A stretch of 18,421 nt of DNA from Cryomorphaceae bacterium (lineage in GTDB: Bacteria > Bacteroidota > Bacteroidia > Flavobacteriales > Schleiferiaceae): NCBI GenBank assembly GCA_013205365.1, contig JABMNC010000021.1, forward strand, positions 1-18,421, in the 5' to 3' direction. Under the pieces are notes generated by a model. It was given only the letters and a program-made list of their open reading frames with translations. It ran no database searches and had not been told where the DNA came from. Positions within the stretch are counted from its first letter, which is position 1; the number at the start of each line of letters is the position of its first letter. This document shows positions 13,524 through 18,421 of the stretch, piece by piece. The translations under genes were made by a program, and so were the position numbers.

Positions 13524-14938
13524 CCTTCCATCGGGTCGAAGACCTGCATCGGGCCTTAGACTCCGGTCAAACAACCTGTGTGCAGCTGGTACAGGAGTCC
13601 TTGCGCAAGGCAAGGGCCGAAAACCCTAGTATTAATGCGGTAGCGGAATTTTTTGAAGGTTCCGCCATGCAGCAGGCTGTCGCCGTAGATGCTCGTCGTG
13701 CCCAAGGCGACTGCCGTGCCCTTGACGGGGTGACCATGGTGATTAAAGACAACATGGTCTACCGCGACCACGCTGCGGGCGCCGGCTCCAAAATTCTCAC
13801 GGGCTTCATAAGCCCCTACACCGCCACCGCGGTTCAGCGCATCGTAGACGCCGGGGCCTGCATCGTTGGACGCTCGAGCTGCGACGAATTTGCCATGGGC
13901 TCCTCCAACGAAACCTCGGTCTATGGCCCTGTTCGCAATCCTTTGGACCTCAAGCGCACTCCGGGCGGATCCTCGGGCGGGTCCGCAGCGGCCGTTGCCG
14001 CCGGCTGGGTTCATGCCTCCCTGGGCAGCGACACCGGCGGCTCCATTCGCCAGCCCGCCTCATTCTGTGGGATTTTTGGAGCAAAACCAACCTACGGACG
14101 GGTTTCGCGCTATGGTTTGATCGCCTACGCCTCCTCATTTGATCAAATTGGGCCACTTGCCCGAAGTGCGAGCGACTTAGCGCGCATCACCGAAGTAATC
14201 TCGGGCGCTGACCAGTACGACGGAACCTGCAGCGACCGTCTCGTGCCGAGCATGTCGGTCAAAAGCTGCGACCCCCAAAGCTTGAGCTTTGGCTACTACC
14301 AAGAGGTTCTTGACAACCCCGCTCTTGACTCGGAACTTCGCGACGCCTTCATGGCCCGCATGGACCAACTCCGCGCCAAGGGCCACCGGGTCGAAGCCCT
14401 GCGCTTTGACTACCTCGACTTGCTGGTTCCGATTTACTACATTCTAACCACTGCCGAGGCCAGCGCCAACCTTGCTCGATTTGATGGCGTGCGCTACGGC
14501 TACCGCGCCGAGGGCGTCAAGACCCTCGATGAACTGTACAAGCGCAGCCGCTCAGAAGGCTTTGGAAAAGAGGTGAAGCGCCGCATTCTTTTGGGGACCT
14601 TCGTCTTGCGCAGCGGATACTTTGACGCCTACTACGGCAAGGCTCAAAAAGCTCGTCGCGCCGTGCAAAATGCCACCAATGCGGACCTCGCCAAGGTGGA
14701 CCTGCTCATCAGCCCAACAAGCCCCCACACCGCATTTGAATTGGGCCGCGAGGCAAGTGACCCAACCCTTATGTATCTTGAGGACATCTTCACGGTGCAG
14801 GCACCCATTGCCGGACTTCCGGCCTTGAGTTTGCCTATGGGCCTCCACTCCAACGGAATGCCCATGGGATTGCACCTCACCGCCAAGGCCTTTGACGAGC
14901 CTACCCTCTTTACTGCCGCAGAATACCTCAGTTCATGA
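13520..14938 (+). CDS. gatA: Amidase, probable GatCAB subunit A
   Basis: The 472-residue amidase-signature protein is most like GatA, which releases ammonia from glutamine so that GatCAB can convert Glu-tRNA(Gln) or Asp-tRNA(Asn) to the correct aminoacyl-tRNA. The Ser-cisSer-Lys triad is in place: K76 in MVIKDN, S151 in PGGSSGGSAAAVAAG and the nucleophile S175 in GSDTGGSIRQPA, with the same spacing (75 and 24) as in known GatA proteins. FGAKPTYGRVSRYGL and the late IAGLPALSLPMG are also typical. GatB and GatC are not in this window, so a stand-alone amidase is a less likely alternative. ATG 13520 overlaps the tatA stop, and the gatA stop overlaps the next start; both are ATGA. Confidence 0.92.
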   Translation: MTFHRVEDLHRALDSGQTTCVQLVQESLRKARAENPSINAVAEFFEGSAMQQAVAVDARRAQGDCRALDGVTMVIKDNMVYRDHAAGAGSKILTGFISPYTATAVQRIVDAGACIVGRSSCDEFAMGSSNETSVYGPVRNPLDLKRTPGGSSGGSAAAVAAGWVHASLGSDTGGSIRQPASFCGIFGAKPTYGRVSRYGLIAYASSFDQIGPLARSASDLARITEVISGADQYDGTCSDRLVPSMSVKSCDPQSLSFGYYQEVLDNPALDSELRDAFMARMDQLRAKGHRVEALRFDYLDLLVPIYYILTTAEASANLARFDGVRYGYRAEGVKTLDELYKRSRSEGFGKEVKRRILLGTFVLRSGYFDAYYGKAQKARRAVQNATNADLAKVDLLISPTSPHTAFELGREASDPTLMYLEDIFTVQAPIAGLPALSLPMGLHSNGMPMGLHLTAKAFDEPTLFTAAEYLSS

Positions 14939-16209
14939 TACGTTTTATAGCGCTCCTTACCGCCTTCTCTTTTGCGCCCTCCATGATGGGCTACACGCCG
15001 CGCGCTGCAGCCACAGACAGCCTCCTCCATGGACTTGCAACCAGGGTGGACACTATGTATGCAAAGTGGTTGCTCAGCGGCAGCGAGCGCAACTGGACCA
15101 GCCAGTTCAAGGTGCCGGTAGACAGCCTGGCCGGCGCTTCGCTGGAATTAAGCGACGAGGTAATCAAACAACGCCTGGCCGCCCTTGACCGTCGCTCTCC
15201 CATGGATCTTCGCTACAATAACGACGTCAAAAACGCCATCGCCATGTATGTCGTGCGCAAAAAAGACTTGGTTTCGCGCGTAATGGGCCGAGGCCGCTAC
15301 TACTTTCCCATTTTTGAGGCTGCCCTCGATCAGTACAACCTGCCCATGGAACTGCGTGCGCTGCCGATGATAGAGTCCGCCCTAAACCCACTGGCCACAA
15401 GCCCCGCCGGAGCCAAGGGTCTGTGGCAGTTCATGTATGCCACCGGCAAGATTCAGGGCCTTGAGATTGGCAACTACGTCGACGAACGTTCTGACCCGGT
15501 AAAGTCTACCGACGCCGCATGCCGCTACCTGCTCAAGCTGTTTGACATGTTTGACAACTGGGAGCTCGCGCTCGCTGCCTACAATGCAGGGCCTGGCAAC
15601 GTGGCCAAAGCAATTCGCGCCTCAGGGGGCAAGACGAACTACTGGGAAGTTCGCCCCTACTTGCCCAAGGAGACCCGCAGCTACGTTCCCAACTTTATTG
15701 CGGCTAACTATGCCTTGACCTACGGCGGACTTCACGGAATTTTTGCTGATATGCCCCCGGCTTCCTTTTTTGATGTAGATACCGTGCAGGCGACTGCAAC
15801 CCTTGATTTACTCCAGGCCTCGAAGCATTTTAGCGTGGATCCTGCCCTTCTAAAGGTGCTTAACCCGATGTACAAGCTGGGAATTATTCCGGCTCCGCGC
15901 GACGGAAAAATGTACCCCTTGGTACTGCCTCGGGCCGCGGTAGCGAGCTTTATGGAGTGCGCCGACTCGGCCTATGCTGGGTCGCAGCCTAATCGCGCAA
16001 TCGCCAGCGCCTCCGGAGGGAGTGCCACGCCCACTGCAAGTGCACCCGCCGCCGCCGAAACGACCCTGCGCTACCATAAGGTTCGATCGGGCGAAACCTT
16101 GAGCAGCATTGCCAAAAAATACGGAAGCAAGGTCAGCGACATTCAGCGCTGGAACCGCCTCCGCAGCACTACGATTCAGATTGGCCATAGGCTCATCGTG
16201 AAGAAATGA
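14935..16209 (+). CDS. mltD: Lytic murein transglycosylase with C-terminal LysM (MltD-like)
   Basis: This exported 424-residue enzyme should cleave the glycan strands of peptidoglycan non-hydrolytically, leaving 1,6-anhydro ends. It has an N-terminal signal sequence (about 1-26) with no lipobox, unlike E. coli MltD. The GH23 domain covers about 120-260 and contains the catalytic E147 in LPMIESALNP, then AGAKGLWQFM and the AAYNAGPGNVAKAI segment. After a Ser/Ala/Pro-rich linker (about 350-375) comes one LysM peptidoglycan-binding module (380-424, HKVRSGETLSSIAKKYGSKV to the end). E. coli MltD has two LysM modules, so this is a shorter version. It overlaps both neighbours by ATGA and belongs to the tatA-gatA-DUF4837 unit. 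Confidence 0.93.
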   Translation: MIRFIALLTAFSFAPSMMGYTPRAAATDSLLHGLATRVDTMYAKWLLSGSERNWTSQFKVPVDSLAGASLELSDEVIKQRLAALDRRSPMDLRYNNDVKNAIAMYVVRKKDLVSRVMGRGRYYFPIFEAALDQYNLPMELRALPMIESALNPLATSPAGAKGLWQFMYATGKIQGLEIGNYVDERSDPVKSTDAACRYLLKLFDMFDNWELALAAYNAGPGNVAKAIRASGGKTNYWEVRPYLPKETRSYVPNFIAANYALTYGGLHGIFADMPPASFFDVDTVQATATLDLLQASKHFSVDPALLKVLNPMYKLGIIPAPRDGKMYPLVLPRAAVASFMECADSAYAGSQPNRAIASASGGSATPTASAPAAAETTLRYHKVRSGETLSSIAKKYGSKVSDIQRWNRLRSTTIQIGHRLIVKK

Positions 16210-17285
16210 GCGCCTGGACTTTGAGCCCAAAACCTGTCTGTTTTACTGCCTTGGTCGCCACGGCCGCTGTGCTTGGAATGCTTGCCTTGGTCGCAGGCTG
16301 TGGGGCAGAGAATTCCGAGGGCAGGGAAGGCGCTGAGGGCAAGGAAGGCAAAAAGTCCCAACGCAGAAGCCTGCCGCCGAGCAACGGAACCCACAACGAC
16401 CTAACCATAATCTGCCCCGAAGGCCTTTGGAATGAAGCTGCTGGCATGGCTGTGGCTGAAATTCTCGGAGCCCCCGTCGCTGGATTACCCCAGGCCGAGC
16501 CGCGCTTTGGAATCATTCATGCGGTACCTCAGAAGATTAATAGCCTTTTGCGCCGCGGCAAAAGCCTTTTGAGTATTGAGGTCATCACCGACTCGACCGC
16601 GGTGCTGGAGGTGCGCGACGCCTACGCCCGTCCGCAACTAGTCGTTCAGGTTATTGCGCCCTCACTCGAGGCCTTGCCCAGTCTGCTGGCCAAGGTGCTT
16701 CCGGAGCTTGGGAACCGATTTGCCGCGCACGATGCGCAAGTTTTGCGTCAAAAGCTCAAGGAACGATCGCAGTCGCCATTGCCCAAGGAACTTCGCAAAA
16801 TCGGTGTTGCAGAAATGCTTCTGCCCGAGGGATTTTTGGTGACCCTGAGCAAGCCGGGGCTCGTCGTGCTCCGTATGGAAACCAAAAAAAGCACGCAGTA
16901 CCTCATTGTGTCGCAAAAAGCGGCCGACGACTCTCCCACGCCCGAGGCAGACGTTATCGTAGACCGCGACGCCTTGCTGAAAAGTTATTTTGAAGGCACG
17001 GCGGCCAAGAGCCACCTTGCCACTGAGCTTTTGGTTCCGCCGACGCAAGCTTTTTACACGGCTGCCAACGGCCAACGCGCCCTGCGCACTGCCGGCTTGT
17101 TCAAAACCGTGGGAGGCTTTGGGGGCGGACCCTTTGTGAGCCACCGAATTTTTGACGATGCTGCTGGCAGGGTGGTGACGGCCGACGCCCTGCTTTTTGC
17201 GCCCAGCGCCAAAAAATACCGGCTCTTGATGGAGCTCGATGAAATAGCCGCATCCGTGCGCTGGGGAGCATCCTCCCCGAAGTAG
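16206..17285 (+). CDS. DUF4837 family lipoprotein
   Basis: The 359-residue protein has a type II signal peptide ending in LALVAGC, with Cys32 as the lipidation site, so it should be anchored in the outer or inner membrane facing the periplasm or outside. After an acidic/lysine-rich EGx-repeat linker (about 35-55), the body begins SNGTHNDLTIICPEGLWNEA and continues with AGLPQAEPRFGIIH, the pattern I recall for DUF4837, a Bacteroidota family of unknown function. A second DUF4837-like piece lies at VAEMLLPEGFLVTLSK. The start ATG overlaps the transglycosylase stop (ATGA), so a link to cell-wall turnover is a reasonable inference but unproven. It is the last gene of the rightward run; its stop is one base from the recO stop on the other strand. 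Confidence 0.87.
   Translation: MSAWTLSPKPVCFTALVATAAVLGMLALVAGCGAENSEGREGAEGKEGKKSQRRSLPPSNGTHNDLTIICPEGLWNEAAGMAVAEILGAPVAGLPQAEPRFGIIHAVPQKINSLLRRGKSLLSIEVITDSTAVLEVRDAYARPQLVVQVIAPSLEALPSLLAKVLPELGNRFAAHDAQVLRQKLKERSQSPLPKELRKIGVAEMLLPEGFLVTLSKPGLVVLRMETKKSTQYLIVSQKAADDSPTPEADVIVDRDALLKSYFEGTAAKSHLATELLVPPTQAFYTAANGQRALRTAGLFKTVGGFGGGPFVSHRIFDDAAGRVVTADALLFAPSAKKYRLLMELDEIAASVRWGASSPK
16317..16352 (+). repeat. Imperfect 18-bp tandem repeat coding for EGx units
   Basis: Two 18-base copies (16317-16334 and 16335-16352) match at 14 of 18 positions and translate to EGREGA and EGKEGK, i.e. four EGx tripeptides. They sit a few residues after the lipidated Cys of the DUF4837 protein and probably encode a flexible charged tether. 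Confidence 0.6.
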
Positions 17286-17286
17286 G

Positions 17287-17982
17287 CTATAGGCTGCGCA
17301 GCACTTCTACCGACTTGAGCTGGCCCCAGCCGCTGTGCTGGGCTTCAAGATAGGCAAGCAGGGCATCCAGGGCCTCGTTTCGTCGCTCCCTACCCAGAGG
17401 TTCGCCATGAAGGGCGGCCGCCAGTGACTCCGAAACCTCAGGGGTCAAGGCTCGAGAAGCATGGCTGCCCAGGGGTGCCCAAGCACCTTCGGCCGGAAAA
17501 AACAACCAGCCCCTATACTCTGGCGCCTCCAGTTCAAAGCCAAGATGGCGGCAAAGGAGCAGGGTCCAGTCCAGGGCAGCGCGGCTCAGGGGCGTTTGCG
17601 GCTGGTCCCATTCGGTGAGTTGGGCTAGGACATCATCAAAAAAGGCAGGGCTCGAGCTGCCTTCGTGCAGCACGCGGCCCAGAACTTCTGCCGCATACAT
17701 TATCAGCATTTGGGCGTGGGGCTCGTCGTGGAGACGGCGCCAAACGGGGTTGAGTCGAGCTTCTTTGAGTCGCCCAAGGCTTCCGCGGCCACGGGCCGGA
17801 ACGACCTCCAGCGCCGTAAGGGGCTGGGCCATGGCTGGCCAGAATCCGCCCGACGAAGAGCGCGCGTTGGGAATGTAGGCCGACCAAGGCCCAGTCTCGC
17901 GCAGCCAGAGCCGAAGTACCAGTGCGCGGTCGCCTTGACGGGTGCGTCCCAAGACCAGTGCGGGCTGTGCCTGAAGTTCCAT
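17287..17982 (-). CDS. recO: DNA repair protein RecO
   Basis: RecO works with RecR (and RecF) to load RecA on SSB-coated single-stranded DNA at gaps and to anneal strands. The 231-residue protein opens with the OB-fold typical of the family (about 1-80: PALVLGRTRQGDRALVLRLW, then SAYIPNARSS and LTALEVVPARGRGSLGRLKEA), followed by the helical domain with HAQMLIMYAAEVLGRVLHEG and LDWTLLLCRHLGFELEAP. No four-Cys zinc finger is seen; as I recall, Bacteroidota RecO usually lacks it. The ATG at 17982-17980 follows the porZ stop with no base between (TAAATG), so the two are probably coupled. Convergent with the DUF4837 gene, with one base between stops. Confidence 0.9.
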   Translation of the reverse strand: MELQAQPALVLGRTRQGDRALVLRLWLRETGPWSAYIPNARSSSGGFWPAMAQPLTALEVVPARGRGSLGRLKEARLNPVWRRLHDEPHAQMLIMYAAEVLGRVLHEGSSSPAFFDDVLAQLTEWDQPQTPLSRAALDWTLLLCRHLGFELEAPEYRGWLFFPAEGAWAPLGSHASRALTPEVSESLAAALHGEPLGRERRNEALDALLAYLEAQHSGWGQLKSVEVLRSL

Positions 17983-18421
17983 TTAGGGCCGAACCAGCAG
18001 TCCCTGCAGCACGCGCACTTGGGCGGCCAGCGGGTCGTTGATCCAAAACTGGTAGAGTCCGCTCGCAACCGGACTGCCTTCGGGGTCGAGGGTATCCCAA
18101 ACAAATTGGCCTCCCGAAGCAAGGCCCTCCGCTACCCGGCGCCCGTCGGTGGTCGTCACCTTGACATAGCAATTGTCTGCCAGGCCGTTTATGGTCCATG
18201 GTCCGCGAAACTCGGGCCGGTAGGGGTTGGGGAACAGCAGTGCATCGTTCAGGCGATCGGCCGGAGCAGTGGAGGCGCTCCGGAGCGCAAAAAGTCCTTG
18301 GTCCGTGGCAATGTAGGCGTAGCCCAAGTCGGTGTCGAGGGCGATGCCGTTGATTCGGTTGCTGGGCAGAGGGCTGTTGTCGCTTCGGTAGTGCGCCAGC
18401 TCCAGGAGTCCGTCGGGCGAG
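17983..18421 (-). CDS. porZ: PorZ-like type IX secretion protein, C-terminal part (cut by window edge)
   Basis: The last 145 residues are present; the gene runs off the right edge. The visible part starts in a two-component-regulator-like beta-propeller (LLELAHYRSDNSPLPSNRIN, then YAYIATDQGLFALRS) and ends in an immunoglobulin-like C-terminal domain of the T9SS type (NDALLFPNPYRPEF, ITINGL-like strand, GGQFVWDTLDPEG, VASGLYQFWI). PorZ is part of the attachment complex that processes T9SS cargo at the cell surface and itself carries such a C-terminal domain. The adjacent recO is the arrangement I recall for porZ in Bacteroidota, which supports the call. A different propeller-plus-CTD surface protein is the alternative. 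The cell that carries it should have a type IX secretion system. Confidence 0.82.
   Translation of the reverse strand, partial: SPDGLLELAHYRSDNSPLPSNRINGIALDTDLGYAYIATDQGLFALRSASTAPADRLNDALLFPNPYRPEFRGPWTINGLADNCYVKVTTTDGRRVAEGLASGGQFVWDTLDPEGSPVASGLYQFWINDPLAAQVRVLQGLLVRP

Noticed and set aside
1..18421. CRISPR array, tRNA, rRNA, insertion sequence, integrase or attachment site
   Set aside because: No regularly spaced repeats, cloverleaf-like sequence, transposase motif or long terminal repeats were seen; gene content is core and tightly packed.

Overview
The window looks like a gene-dense piece of a Bacteroidota chromosome, most likely from the Flavobacteriales or a close relative with an unusually GC-rich genome for that group. 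The evidence is a set of group-typical families and signals: DUF4292 and DUF4837 envelope lipoproteins, a C-terminal piece of the type IX secretion protein PorZ next to recO, a Bacteroidota-type LspA with a long internal insertion, the short TraR/DksA-like protein between ileS and lspA, promoters of the TAnnTTTG type, and almost no Shine-Dalgarno sequences. I see no transposase, integrase, phage gene, CRISPR array, tRNA or rRNA. Apart from the two genes cut by the window edges, every gene appears intact.

Layout. Positions 1-4757 hold a minus-strand operon, read right to left: a polysaccharide flippase, dut, a sugar-phosphate nucleotidyltransferase, a secreted TPR protein and the start of a DUF4292 lipoprotein. 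Positions 4758-4970 are a divergent control region. It has a promoter-like element facing each way, a small dyad, and a hairpin with a short T tract in the leader of the rightward gene. Positions 4971-17285 are a plus-strand run: serine/threonine dehydratase, RidA-family deaminase, ileS, TraR/DksA-like regulator, lspA, M28 peptidase, gpsA, tatA, gatA, a GH23+LysM lytic transglycosylase, and a DUF4837 lipoprotein. At 17287-18421 two minus-strand genes face them: recO and the 3' end of porZ.

How the genes fit together. The dehydratase releases enamine/imine intermediates, which RidA-family enzymes hydrolyse. For threonine the end product is 2-oxobutyrate, an isoleucine precursor, and IleRS is encoded immediately downstream, overlapping the RidA gene by 4 bases. 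Most of the remainder concerns the cell envelope: lipoprotein maturation (LspA), phospholipid precursor supply (GpsA), Tat export (TatA), peptidoglycan cleavage (the transglycosylase), glycan export and sugar activation (flippase, nucleotidyltransferase), type IX secretion (PorZ), and two lipoproteins of unknown function. Overlapping starts and stops (ATGA, GTGA, TTGA, TAATG, TGATG) are common and point to translational coupling.

I found no convincing novel multi-gene system. The observations most worth checking are the swapped active-site signature of IleRS (GIHH instead of HxGH), the hairpin-bearing leader of the dehydratase gene, and the repeated TACCTTT(G/A)-N5-ATG arrangement, which predicts near-leaderless transcripts.
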